A program made the translations under genes and the position numbers. The notes under the pieces were generated by a model that saw only the letters and a program-made list of their open reading frames with translations, had not been told where the DNA came from and searched no databases. From Stappia stellulata (GTDB lineage Bacteria > Pseudomonadota > Alphaproteobacteria > Rhizobiales > Stappiaceae): a DNA stretch of 64,000 nucleotides. Position 1 is the stretch's first letter; the number at the start of each line of letters is the position of its first letter. Where the stretch lies: assembly GCF_020176715.1 (NCBI RefSeq), contig NZ_JAIVMF010000007.1, forward strand, positions 124,001-188,000, read 5' to 3'. Of this stretch, positions 33,820 to 41,990 are shown in pieces.

Positions 33820-34719
33820 TCAGGCGAGATGCGGGATCTCGATGATCTGCAGCAGATTGCGGTCGGTGTTGGTCTCACCGTTCGCCAGGCGTTCGGCCAG
33901 GATCAGGTCGCGGGCGGTATCGGCATGGGTGCTGCCGACGACGATCACATTCGGCTTCACCCCGAGCGGCCGGCCCGCCTCGTTTTTCAGGTCCATCATG
34001 GCCCTTCGCGCGGCGCGCAGGTTGTCCTTGGTGAGATCGGCTTTCGACGCATGGGCCATCTGCCAGAACCCGAAGCCGGCCGCCGCGCGTCCATCGACGC
34101 CATAGGTGAACTTGTCCTGGTCGAACACGCGATCGGAGGTCTTGGGATCGTCCTTGCGCACGAAACGGTAGTCACGGCGCTTCTGGTAGATCAGCGGCTT
34201 GAGAGCCCGCGTCGTGTCCATCAGGTACCAAGGCACACCGGCGCCGGCCTGCATGTTGGAGACCGACACTTCCTTGCGCGTTTCCGGGTCGATCACCGGG
34301 TGATCGGTGTCGAAAAAGGGCTGCCCGTCGTAGCACTCCGCCTCGAAGGCCTGGTCGAGCATTTCGAAGACGAGTTCGTCGGGGTGCGCTGCGGCCGAAC
34401 GGCCCATTTCGGTGAAGAGCGGCGAGTAGATCCCGATCTGGTCGTCGGAGATATCGTCCGCCTCGACTTCGACCGTGCCTTCGAACTTGCGGTTCACGAT
34501 CGTGTAGCGGTGCGTCGCCATCGTTTCATAGACGCGCGAGCCGATCCATTCGCGCAGCTTCGGGAACTTGCCGAGCCAGGCATAGGAGTTTTCGCGGGTC
34601 GACGACGGGATCATCGTCGCCAGTTGCGGCCAATGCGGCTTCACCTCCGCGAAGCCGTTCTGATAGGCGCGGGAGAACCCGCGAAAGAGATCGTCGAGGG
34701 ATTGCTGGTCAATGATCAT
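33820..34719 (-). CDS. Major capsid protein (Mu gpT-like)
   Basis: 299 aa, the usual length. Clear gpT pattern: QQSLDDLFRGFSRAYQNGF, SSTRENSYAWLGKFPKLREW, EVEADDISDDQIGIYSPLF, and YDGQPFFDTDHPV. It builds the icosahedral head with the protease/scaffold upstream. Confidence 0.95.
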   Translation of the reverse strand: MIIDQQSLDDLFRGFSRAYQNGFAEVKPHWPQLATMIPSSTRENSYAWLGKFPKLREWIGSRVYETMATHRYTIVNRKFEGTVEVEADDISDDQIGIYSPLFTEMGRSAAAHPDELVFEMLDQAFEAECYDGQPFFDTDHPVIDPETRKEVSVSNMQAGAGVPWYLMDTTRALKPLIYQKRRDYRFVRKDDPKTSDRVFDQDKFTYGVDGRAAAGFGFWQMAHASKADLTKDNLRAARRAMMDLKNEAGRPLGVKPNVIVVGSTHADTARDLILAERLANGETNTDRNLLQIIEIPHLA

Positions 34720-34769
34720 CGGATGCGGTCCTTGCGGAAGAAGGGAAACTCGGGTGGCGCGGCCGGGCG

Positions 34770-35171
34770 CTAGATCTCGACCCAGACGCCGGCGGGGTCG
34801 ACGGCGACAACGCGGCCGGCGGGCGAACGTGTGCCCGTGCCGTCGGTCGCGGCGACCGTTTCGTCATCGACGATGAAGCAGGTCGTGCCGACGTCGGCCT
34901 GGGCGACCGGGTCGGCGTCGAGATTGTCGAACTGGAAAGCGCGCTTGCGCAGGATCTCGACGCGGGCTTCGCCGTCAGCACCTTCGGTATTGTCGACGGT
35001 GCGCTCCGCGCGCCCCAGCGCGATCAACCCGGTTGCCGTGCGTCCCGGCCTGGCGAACCCGCCCTCCAGCACGACGAGCGATCCGGCGAGGATCTTCACG
35101 CCGGCCGCGACCGGGTGGCTTTCGCGCTCGGGCAGGCGCATGCGGGTCTGACGTTCCTTGATGAGGGCCAT
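34770..35171 (-). CDS. DUF2190-like head protein
   Basis: 133 aa, between scaffold and capsid. Pattern: RLPERESHPVAAGVKILAGS, RTATGLIALGRAERTVDNTE, and CFIVDDETVAATDGTGTRSP. Such proteins are thought to decorate or cement the capsid. SD is weak. Confidence 0.75.
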   Translation of the reverse strand: MALIKERQTRMRLPERESHPVAAGVKILAGSLVVLEGGFARPGRTATGLIALGRAERTVDNTEGADGEARVEILRKRAFQFDNLDADPVAQADVGTTCFIVDDETVAATDGTGTRSPAGRVVAVDPAGVWVEI

Positions 35172-35227
35172 GAGGTGGATCTCCGGTCGGGCGCGGCGCG
35201 CCGTGAGTCAAAGGGCTGCGGCGCGCC

Positions 35228-35719
35228 TCAGGCGGTCGCGGCGTATTCCTCGTCGGACAAGCCGAGCTTCGAGGCGATGCTGCGCTGCTGATCGGTGAGC
35301 GCCGTCCTGCCGGCCGCGGGGTCCTTGTCGTCGAGATCGGACGGCTTGCCGATCACCGGCAGGGTTCCGACCAGATCCTTGAAGCGATCGAGACCGCCGT
35401 CCTGGGCGCAAAGCGCGCGGTAGTGATCGCGCGAGGCCGGGGCGATCTTGCCCGCCTTCACCGCATCCTCGATCGCCGCGTTCACTTCCGCGTCGCGGAT
35501 CTTCGCCTGTTCGGCGGCGAGCGCCGTCTCGGCTGTATCGGCGCGGGCGATCGCCTGGTCGTAGTCAGCGCGTGGAACGAAGCGTTCCATGTCCGGCGCC
35601 TGGGCGGCGGCAACTGCCGTCTGGTGTTCGGTTTGGAGCCGCTCGACGGCGGCGAGGATATTGTCGATCGAAGCGCCGGCATCGAGGCCGAGCGCGCGGC
35701 AGAGGGCTGTGAGGTCCAT
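35228..35719 (-). CDS. Nested scaffold protein (Mu gpZ-like), internal start
   Basis: An in-frame ATG at 35719 (MDLTALCRALGLDAGASIDN) is preceded by CCTCCCGGAGACCTCC, with GGAG at a workable distance. It would yield a 163-aa scaffold identical to the C-terminal part of the protease. Mu makes gpZ from within I in the same way. Not proved here. Confidence 0.5.
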   Translation of the reverse strand: MDLTALCRALGLDAGASIDNILAAVERLQTEHQTAVAAAQAPDMERFVPRADYDQAIARADTAETALAAEQAKIRDAEVNAAIEDAVKAGKIAPASRDHYRALCAQDGGLDRFKDLVGTLPVIGKPSDLDDKDPAAGRTALTDQQRSIASKLGLSDEEYAATA

Positions 35720-36238
35720 GGAGGTCTCCGGGAGGTTGGAGGGAGCATGTTTGGAAGGATTGGGGGAAGCGGGGTCTTCGGCGCGCGACAGCGCGGCCAT
35801 GCGCAGCGCCGGACGGTTGACCAGGCCGGCACCGGCAAGGCGGAGGATTTCTCCGGTCTTGGAATGGAGAAACTCGGGCGACAGGAAGCGGTATTCGCGC
35901 GCCGTAATCATCGCGCTCGCCTTGTCGGTCCACTCAACCGCGCCCCAGAGCGCGCCCTCGCGGATCTCCATCGCGGTGATCCAGCCGGCCGCCGGCGCGG
36001 TCTCGCCTTTCGGCGCGCGGTGCGCCTGGCCGTGTTCGTAGTCGATGGGGAGCGGCGCGCCGTTTGCCTTGAAGGCGGCGATCACGACTTGAGGATCGGA
36101 CAGGCGCCAGCGCCGGCCGTCGCGGGCGACGAGATCCGGCCCGGCTGGGAAGAGCTGCACCCATGCGGGCGCCGCCGAGCCGGTGTCGGAGGCGATGGCG
36201 GTTGTCGAAAAAAGGGCGGTTGCGGTTCGCGTCGTCAT
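35228..36238 (-). CDS. Phage protease and scaffold (Mu gpI/Z-like)
   Basis: 336 aa from ATG 36238. The N-terminal 160 residues form the prohead protease domain: VIAAFKANGAPLPIDYEHGQ, AAGWITAMEIREGALWGAVE, YRFLSPEF. The C-terminal part is a helical scaffold rich in Ala, Glu and Gln. It cleaves the scaffold during head maturation. A late-promoter palindrome lies 39 nt upstream. An internal start at 35719 would give the scaffold alone. Confidence 0.9.
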   Translation of the reverse strand: MTTRTATALFSTTAIASDTGSAAPAWVQLFPAGPDLVARDGRRWRLSDPQVVIAAFKANGAPLPIDYEHGQAHRAPKGETAPAAGWITAMEIREGALWGAVEWTDKASAMITAREYRFLSPEFLHSKTGEILRLAGAGLVNRPALRMAALSRAEDPASPNPSKHAPSNLPETSMDLTALCRALGLDAGASIDNILAAVERLQTEHQTAVAAAQAPDMERFVPRADYDQAIARADTAETALAAEQAKIRDAEVNAAIEDAVKAGKIAPASRDHYRALCAQDGGLDRFKDLVGTLPVIGKPSDLDDKDPAAGRTALTDQQRSIASKLGLSDEEYAATA

Positions 36239-36276
36239 GGGCGACAACGTGCAGGACGCACCGCATACTCGCGCCC

Positions 36277-36289
36277 CTGACAGTGTCAG
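36277..36289 (-). promoter_or_regulatory. Late-promoter palindrome upstream of protease/capsid operon
   Basis: CTGACAGTGTCAG, 39 nt upstream of the protease ATG. It shares 22 identical bases with the copy upstream of the sheath gene. It matches the place of Mu promoter PI. Confidence 0.7.
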
Positions 36290-36514
36290 GCGGAGATTGT
36301 CGAGCCCAGAGGCTCAGGCCCGGTCGAAAGCGTCACTTCCCCGCTTCAACACCCGCACGATGCAAACCGCACCCGCGCCCCGGCGACAGCTTCGCCGTTA
36401 AAGGGGGTTTAAAGGGGATAGGACGCGCGTTTGGGGGTGGTGGCGGGGGATTGGGGACCTTGGGAGTATGGACGTGACTGGAGCTGGCGTCTCGTCAATT
36501 TTTGCTTTTCTGGC

Positions 36515-36542
36515 TTGGCAGAAAAACCGAAATCACTACACT
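36515..36542 (+). promoter_or_regulatory. Candidate sigma-70 promoter of the methylase/nuclease cassette
   Basis: TTGGCA (36515-36520) and TACACT (36537-36542) are 16 bp apart, upstream of the small open frame and the methylase gene. It is the best promoter-like site in the gap 36239-36824. It would allow expression from the lysogen, against the direction of phage late transcription. Confidence 0.45.
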
Positions 36543-36586
36543 GCCCCAAAAATCAAGGCTCTTAGCCGCGCAGGAGAGGGATTCGG

Positions 36587-36772
36587 ATGATCAGAACTCC
36601 GGACAAGAGGCCTTCTGTAAAGAGCATCTATGACTGCAACAGCGAGACGTCTACTTTCAAATGCGCTCTCGACTTCGAAAATAAATTTAACGGAATTGTG
36701 AAATTACAAAGCATAATGCCAACCGAGCTTTACAAGGCAGGCCCAGCCCTATCAAAACAGAAGTGTCCGTGA
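36587..36772 (+). CDS. Possible small protein upstream of the methylase
   Basis: A 61-aa frame beginning MIRTPDKRPSVKSIYDCNSE. It has a strong Shine-Dalgarno (AGGAGAGGG) ahead of the ATG and lies behind the candidate promoter. No helix-turn-helix or known family is visible, so I cannot call it a controller protein. It may be a leader peptide or chance. Confidence 0.3.
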   Translation: MIRTPDKRPSVKSIYDCNSETSTFKCALDFENKFNGIVKLQSIMPTELYKAGPALSKQKCP

Positions 36773-36824
36773 TGATGTCCGTTTTTTGCGTGTCATTGGC
36801 TTTCGTTGTGGACGTCCTGGGGCT

Positions 36825-39692
36825 ATGACGAGTTTCATCACCTACGACGCCTTTGCATCGGCGGAATGGTTGTTTGCTATTGGCAAAGGCGAGCTTCCTT
36901 TGGCAGAGGGGCTGATCCAGGTCGAGGGATTTGACCCTCGAGGGCAAATGCCGGAGGTGGTGGCCACAATTGAGCGTGCGCAGAGCTATGGTGCGCGAGC
37001 TGTCCTCTTCGAAGCGCAGCGGCAGGGACGCGCCCCGATCGCCCAAGCGTTTATCTTCAGTCAACAGGATTTCAGTGATGACACCGAGTTCGCCGAAGTC
37101 CATAAGCGGCTTTGGAGCTGGGGTGGAGTCCCCCTCCTATATCGAGCTGGTCCGGGACTGGTACAACTGTTTCGGTGCATCCACAAACCCGATTTCTTGG
37201 GTGATGGTGAAACGCCGATTGTTAATCCAGTCCGGACGCTCGTAATCGGCTCCGAAATTTCCGCGCAGGAGATTTGGTGGGATCTTGATCGGATCCACAA
37301 TGGTGCGATTTGGGATGATCCGAATGCATGCAAGCTTATGCTGTCTGCAAGCAAGTCGGCACATCGAAAACTTGTTTCCGGAGTTCGCGCGTTAGCACTC
37401 CAGCTTTCAGACAGCAAGCTGCTCGACGCACGCCTGCGCAGACGTCTTCTGATCCTTTCTCTGCTCATCGCCTATCTCGAAGACCGGTTGGTATTGCTTC
37501 CCCAAGATTTTAATGCGGCATTGCCTGGCGCTGAGCGATTCTTCGAAGTTCTGGAGAATGGACCGGCACTCGTCAGACTGCTTGAGATGCTGGAAGAGCG
37601 TTTCAACGGTCACGTTTTCAATCTGACTGAAGCTGACCGAGCGGTGCTCAGATCCAGTGATGAGCTAAACCAGTATGCTCGGCTGGTTCAAGGATATGAA
37701 GAAGAGAATGGCCAAATTAGTTTCTGGCGTCTCTATTCGTTCCGGGATCTTCCGATTGAGCTAATAAGTAACATATACCAATTGTTTGTTAAGGATGCGT
37801 CCAGCTCAATTTACACGCCCCCTGCGCTCGTTCGGCTGATGCTCGAAGAGTCGCTGGACTGGGACCGGATCGACAAACTAATGCTCGGAAGCGGCATTAT
37901 ATTGGACCCGGCGTGCGGTTCGGGTGTGTTTCTCGTCGAAGCTTATAAAAGGCTAGTCCTCCATTGGAGGTCGCGCAACAGTTGGGCTAGTCCGGACGTT
38001 GATGTTCTGCGGACTCTCTTGAGCCGTGTGCATGGTATTGATCTGGAAGAAGGCGCTGTGGAACTGGCAGCCTTCAGCTTGTGCCTAAGCCTGTGCGATG
38101 CACTAGAACCAAAGGAGATTCGTGCGAGCATCAAGCTTTTTCCAAGGCTCGCCGGGATCACGTTGCATGATAGCTGCTTCTTCGACGCAAAGAAGAATTC
38201 TTTGATCAATGCCAAAGTCTCTGTGTTGATTGGAAACCCCCCTTTTAAATCTCGCCTTACTACAGACGGTGCAAAGCGAAGCGCGGCTTCATATGCAAAG
38301 AAGCACAATCAGCTACCGGACAACCAACTCGCCTATCTCTTTCTCCACGAAGCGATGGATATGCTTTCCCCAAATGGCATCCTCGCAATGGTAGAGCCTG
38401 CCGGCTTCCTCTACAATCAGAACGCTAGGTGTTTCCGGCAGAGTTTCCTGAAAAGATGGCGTGTGCGCGAGTTGCTCGACTTCGTATCGGTTCGCGGAAT
38501 GTTTAAAAAAGGGAAAGCTGATCCGAAGATCGTGATCGTTGTCGCTGAAGCAAAAGAGCCTGATCCCGATAACCGCATCCTACATGCCGTTTTCCGCCGC
38601 AATGGGCGGGCGAAAGCCGAGCAAGGTTTCGATATTGATTATTATGATTTGCATTGGCTTTGCAACAGCGACGCGGAAAGGTCTATGGATGTGTGGCGAG
38701 CTAACCTGCTGGGTGGAAGACGAGCCCGCGATTTGATCGAGCGTCTTCGTACTTATCCCACACTAGGCGACTATGCAAAACGGAGAGAGTGGAATACGGG
38801 TGAAGGCTACCTCGGTGGCGAGAAAAACGCCTCAAAAAATGTATCGCACTTGATTGGGAAGCCGCTACTTCCCACCAAGGCACTCAATGCAAATGGAATT
38901 GATAGAGACAAGATCACCACTGTACCTCAAAAAGGTATCAAAGATCCAAAGTCTGAGGACCGCTTTAAATCACCGCTCCTTCTGCTGAAGGAGCATGAGG
39001 ACCTACACCTTGACGTATGGGAGGGCGACTATCTCGTCTATAAGAACGAAATAGTCGGCTTCTCCGCGCCCGGCCAGCTTGACTCTCTTCGCGCCGCAGC
39101 GGACTGGCTGGTTCAGGAGCGAACCATCCTGCAGGCATATGTAGCTGGTATAAGTCCGCGTCTTTTCACACAGCGTGCGACATCAATCTTCAGTTCTGAC
39201 ATCCGGGCATTGCCTTTTCCCGAGCATGGTGATCTCGATATAAGCACAAATGAAAGAATTGTAGCTGAAGATATTGTTAAGTATCAGCGCGACTTTATTC
39301 GGCTGGGTGCAGGCTCCCAGATTATGGAAAAAGCACCCTATGATGCCTTGGTGAGCTTCGATGAGGTGTTCACCAATCAGATAAGTCAAACATATAGCCG
39401 CAAACCGCTGCGATCCCTGTCTACTTATCATTGGGCAGGTGCAATTTGTAAGGCCTTTGCCTTTGGAGATGGGGATATCGATTGGTCTGGCGCTGAGGAG
39501 CTTCGTGATAAACTGGACTTACTTCTGACGCAGCGGCGTAGATCGGGCCTGACTATTACTCGTATCGTTCGGCTTTACGATAGGGAGTTTTTGTTTCTGC
39601 TAAAGCCTGATCGGCATCGTTTCTGGACACGGTCGATTGCACTTCGCGACTCCGATGATGTACTCGCAGACCTACGAGCGCAAGGCTTCTAA
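36825..39692 (+). CDS. N6-adenine DNA methyltransferase, Eco57I/type-IIG-like
   Basis: 955 aa. SAM motif I is DPACGSGVFLVEAY (about 361-374). It is preceded by motif X, SSIYTPPALVRLMLEESL, and followed by HGIDLEEGAVELAAFSL and the catalytic NPPF (about 471). The N-terminal 330 residues include AQAFIFSQQDFSDD and VHKRLWSWGGVPLLYR and carry no clear nuclease motif. The last 400 residues probably include the DNA-recognition part. It would methylate adenine at a specific site. It is opposite in strand to the phage genes and AT-richer than them. The next gene starts 1 nt after its stop. An upstream in-frame TTG at 36786 is less likely. Confidence 0.85.
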   Translation: MTSFITYDAFASAEWLFAIGKGELPLAEGLIQVEGFDPRGQMPEVVATIERAQSYGARAVLFEAQRQGRAPIAQAFIFSQQDFSDDTEFAEVHKRLWSWGGVPLLYRAGPGLVQLFRCIHKPDFLGDGETPIVNPVRTLVIGSEISAQEIWWDLDRIHNGAIWDDPNACKLMLSASKSAHRKLVSGVRALALQLSDSKLLDARLRRRLLILSLLIAYLEDRLVLLPQDFNAALPGAERFFEVLENGPALVRLLEMLEERFNGHVFNLTEADRAVLRSSDELNQYARLVQGYEEENGQISFWRLYSFRDLPIELISNIYQLFVKDASSSIYTPPALVRLMLEESLDWDRIDKLMLGSGIILDPACGSGVFLVEAYKRLVLHWRSRNSWASPDVDVLRTLLSRVHGIDLEEGAVELAAFSLCLSLCDALEPKEIRASIKLFPRLAGITLHDSCFFDAKKNSLINAKVSVLIGNPPFKSRLTTDGAKRSAASYAKKHNQLPDNQLAYLFLHEAMDMLSPNGILAMVEPAGFLYNQNARCFRQSFLKRWRVRELLDFVSVRGMFKKGKADPKIVIVVAEAKEPDPDNRILHAVFRRNGRAKAEQGFDIDYYDLHWLCNSDAERSMDVWRANLLGGRRARDLIERLRTYPTLGDYAKRREWNTGEGYLGGEKNASKNVSHLIGKPLLPTKALNANGIDRDKITTVPQKGIKDPKSEDRFKSPLLLLKEHEDLHLDVWEGDYLVYKNEIVGFSAPGQLDSLRAAADWLVQERTILQAYVAGISPRLFTQRATSIFSSDIRALPFPEHGDLDISTNERIVAEDIVKYQRDFIRLGAGSQIMEKAPYDALVSFDEVFTNQISQTYSRKPLRSLSTYHWAGAICKAFAFGDGDIDWSGAEELRDKLDLLLTQRRRSGLTITRIVRLYDREFLFLLKPDRHRFWTRSIALRDSDDVLADLRAQGF

Positions 39693-39693
39693 T

Positions 39694-40413
39694 ATGCTGG
39701 CAGATGAAGTCAATGTCACAGCCTATTCAGGCTCGCTCACCGCTGACTTACATCTGCCGAACGAGTGGATTACATCTCTGATAAATTTTATTGCGGACGC
39801 ACTTCCAGCTTGGCGAGATGACCCGCGCCGTCCAATAGAGACCGGTGAGACCAAGCTTTCCGCGCAACTATGTGGTCGTCTTAACAGCTTGTGCCGTCGG
39901 ACACCCGGTTGGGACTTTCTTCAGTTTCGTCGTGAGGAACCTGATGAAACAGATGGTCGTCGAACGATTGACATCGTAGCAAGCGCAGCAGGAAACATCA
40001 TTTGGATTGATGGTCGGGAATACGATGACTTTAGGAGCTTGGTCCCGATCGAATGCAAACGGCTCCCTACCCCTACCAGTCGCAAACGTGACGAACGCGA
40101 GTATGTGATCACTAGCGAGGGTTCTACTGGTGGCATTCAACGTTTTAAAGCAGGCCATCACGGTGCTGAACATAAACGTGCTGTCATGATCGGTTATGTG
40201 CAAGCGTATGATGTAACCCATTGGCATAAGACCGTGGGAAGATGGATCGACGACCTTATCACGGAGCTGCCTACTGCATGGACAGTTGCAGACAAGCCTA
40301 CTCTGGCCGCCCACGATAAGTCGCAGCGAATTGCCAATCTCGTATCGATTCACTTTCGGCAAAGAGGTTTGACGCCGCACATTCAAATCGACCACCTCTG
40401 GATCGAGATGTAG
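39694..40413 (+). CDS. PD-(D/E)XK-like nuclease paired with the methylase
   Basis: 239 aa. The putative active site is RRTIDIVAS (D at about 93) followed, after a variable loop, by LVPIECKRL (E and K at about 120 and 122): the D...ExK arrangement of restriction-type nucleases. Later come GSTGGIQRFKAGHHGAEHKR and AVMIGYVQAYDVTHWHK. I recognise the fold pattern but not a named family. The ATG is 1 nt beyond the methylase stop, so they are co-expressed. It probably cuts unmodified or incoming DNA. No catalytic data can be read from sequence. Confidence 0.7.
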   Translation: MLADEVNVTAYSGSLTADLHLPNEWITSLINFIADALPAWRDDPRRPIETGETKLSAQLCGRLNSLCRRTPGWDFLQFRREEPDETDGRRTIDIVASAAGNIIWIDGREYDDFRSLVPIECKRLPTPTSRKRDEREYVITSEGSTGGIQRFKAGHHGAEHKRAVMIGYVQAYDVTHWHKTVGRWIDDLITELPTAWTVADKPTLAAHDKSQRIANLVSIHFRQRGLTPHIQIDHLWIEM

Positions 40414-40724
40414 TGAATATAAAGGTTCTAAGCTGTTTCGAAACTCGTGATATTACGGGGCGGTATACAAAAGCTATACCCTACGCCGTTATCGCCGCTT
40501 CACTCTCAGGCTCAGCAGCATCACACGTTATAAAGGCCAAACCCCAACCCAAAGATGCTTGGGATCTGTGGTGATCCTTATCATATTATTCGAAAGCGGA
40601 TCATAAGAGTTTGCAACCCGCGATGCTCATATTATGTTAAAAATACACACGGGCAAATCAAGCCTTCGGGCGCGCTCGGCCACCTGTGTTGGCGAAGGGT
40701 TTGCGACCTTCTGCCCGTGTGCCT
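40414..40724. other. Gap between nuclease gene and head gene
   Basis: This 311-bp stretch is AT-rich on its left half and GC-rich on its right. A stem GGTATA-N7-TATACC (40462-40480) could end the cassette transcript. No coding frame is supported. It marks the right border of the inserted cassette. Confidence 0.5.
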
Positions 40725-41990
40725 TCACTCCACATCCGTACCGGGTTGCTTCTCGAAGTACCGCCCCTTGCCACGCGGGCGGAACAACGTGCGCAAGCGC
40801 CAGTGCCCGCCGAGCGGATCCAGCACCATGAACAGGCCGGTCTCCGGATCGAAGGCGCGTATGGTGCCGGCGAGGTCGCGCCGCAACCGTGCGCGTTTCA
40901 GGATGTCGCCGAAGTCCGGCCAGGCGGAGACATCGACCACCCGCCTGTGATCGGCCGCATGACCGATGGTCGCCGCGTCGATCATCACGGGCAGATAGTC
41001 GTCTCCGAAGCGCCCCGGCGCAACCGCCACCGGAAAGCGGGTCATGGCGAAGCCGTGCTCGCCATTCAGCCGCGCTGCAATGTCGCGGCCCGATAGCCCT
41101 TCCGCCTTGAGCGCCGGCACCCGTGCGGCGCGCTTCAAGCCGACGTCGATCGCGTCCTGGACAAAGATCTTGAACGCCGGGGATGCGGTGAAGTCAGCAA
41201 TAGCCGCGCGTCGCGCCGGTGTGGGCAACTCGCCGAGCCGGCCGGACAGTAGTTCGGCGACGTTCTGCCCACGCGTCTTGCCGGGGTTGGTGTCCCAGCC
41301 CGGATCGATGCCGACCGGCACATTCACCGTCTGGCCCGTGCGCTTGTTCCGCCAGGGCCGCATGACGACCTGCGGGCCGCCGGCTTCCGGGTCGTAGCCG
41401 AGGCGTTCGGCTTCGCGTCTTGAGATCTGGCGCACGCCGCATTTGCAGCCCCAGCCGTTCGGCGGATAGTGCGTCTCCCAGAATGGATGATCGACGGGAA
41501 GGATCACGCCGACCCAGGCGCGGTGTTCCGGCCGGCGGCGCTCGGCGAGCGACAGCGTGTAGACCAGGTACGGCAGGAAGCGCTTGGTGCGCTGGGTGCG
41601 CTCCCATTCGCCGGCGGCATGGGCCGTGCGGATGTTCGCCCAATAGATCGTGCGCAGGCGGCGCGGGCTGCCGAGCTGCACGATTTTGGACACGCCGTCG
41701 GCCGGATCTTCCGCGAAGCGCTTGCCCCACCATCCCTTGGCCTGCAGCGTCGGTGTCAAACGCGCCTTGAAGGCCTCGAAGGGCACGCGGTTGACGATGG
41801 CGTCATCGACGGCTGCACGTAGATCCTCGAGCACATCGAAGCCGGCGGTCTTCGCCGCCGTGAAGGCATAGGCATGTTCGCGCGGGGCGATGTCGCGCCA
41901 GTCGAAGGTCGGCCGCGATCCCTTTTCGCGGAAATAGCGCGTGACCTCGGGCGAGGCGGTCAGGAACTCATCTGGCAGATCAGCCGGCAT
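40725..41990 (-). CDS. Head morphogenesis protein (Mu gp30/F-like)
   Basis: 421 aa. Minor head protein of the Mu F / SPP1 gp7 type. Core: RRLRTIYWANIRTAHAAGEW, RPEHRAWVGVILPVDHPFWE, YPPNGWGCKCGVRQISRREA. The Cys/Trp-rich PPNGWGCKC motif is diagnostic. It sits behind the portal (11-nt overlap) and, unlike in Mu, is followed by the opposite-strand cassette. Confidence 0.93.
   Translation of the reverse strand: MPADLPDEFLTASPEVTRYFREKGSRPTFDWRDIAPREHAYAFTAAKTAGFDVLEDLRAAVDDAIVNRVPFEAFKARLTPTLQAKGWWGKRFAEDPADGVSKIVQLGSPRRLRTIYWANIRTAHAAGEWERTQRTKRFLPYLVYTLSLAERRRPEHRAWVGVILPVDHPFWETHYPPNGWGCKCGVRQISRREAERLGYDPEAGGPQVVMRPWRNKRTGQTVNVPVGIDPGWDTNPGKTRGQNVAELLSGRLGELPTPARRAAIADFTASPAFKIFVQDAIDVGLKRAARVPALKAEGLSGRDIAARLNGEHGFAMTRFPVAVAPGRFGDDYLPVMIDAATIGHAADHRRVVDVSAWPDFGDILKRARLRRDLAGTIRAFDPETGLFMVLDPLGGHWRLRTLFRPRGKGRYFEKQPGTDVE

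Noticed and set aside
36825..39692. BREX PglX
   Set aside because: It is a gamma-type methylase, but PglX is usually longer and none of the other BREX genes (BrxA, BrxB, BrxC, PglZ, BrxL) is nearby.
40555..40950. 131-aa plus-strand frame beside the cassette
   Set aside because: It runs into the antisense of gp30 and has no protein-like features or ribosome site.
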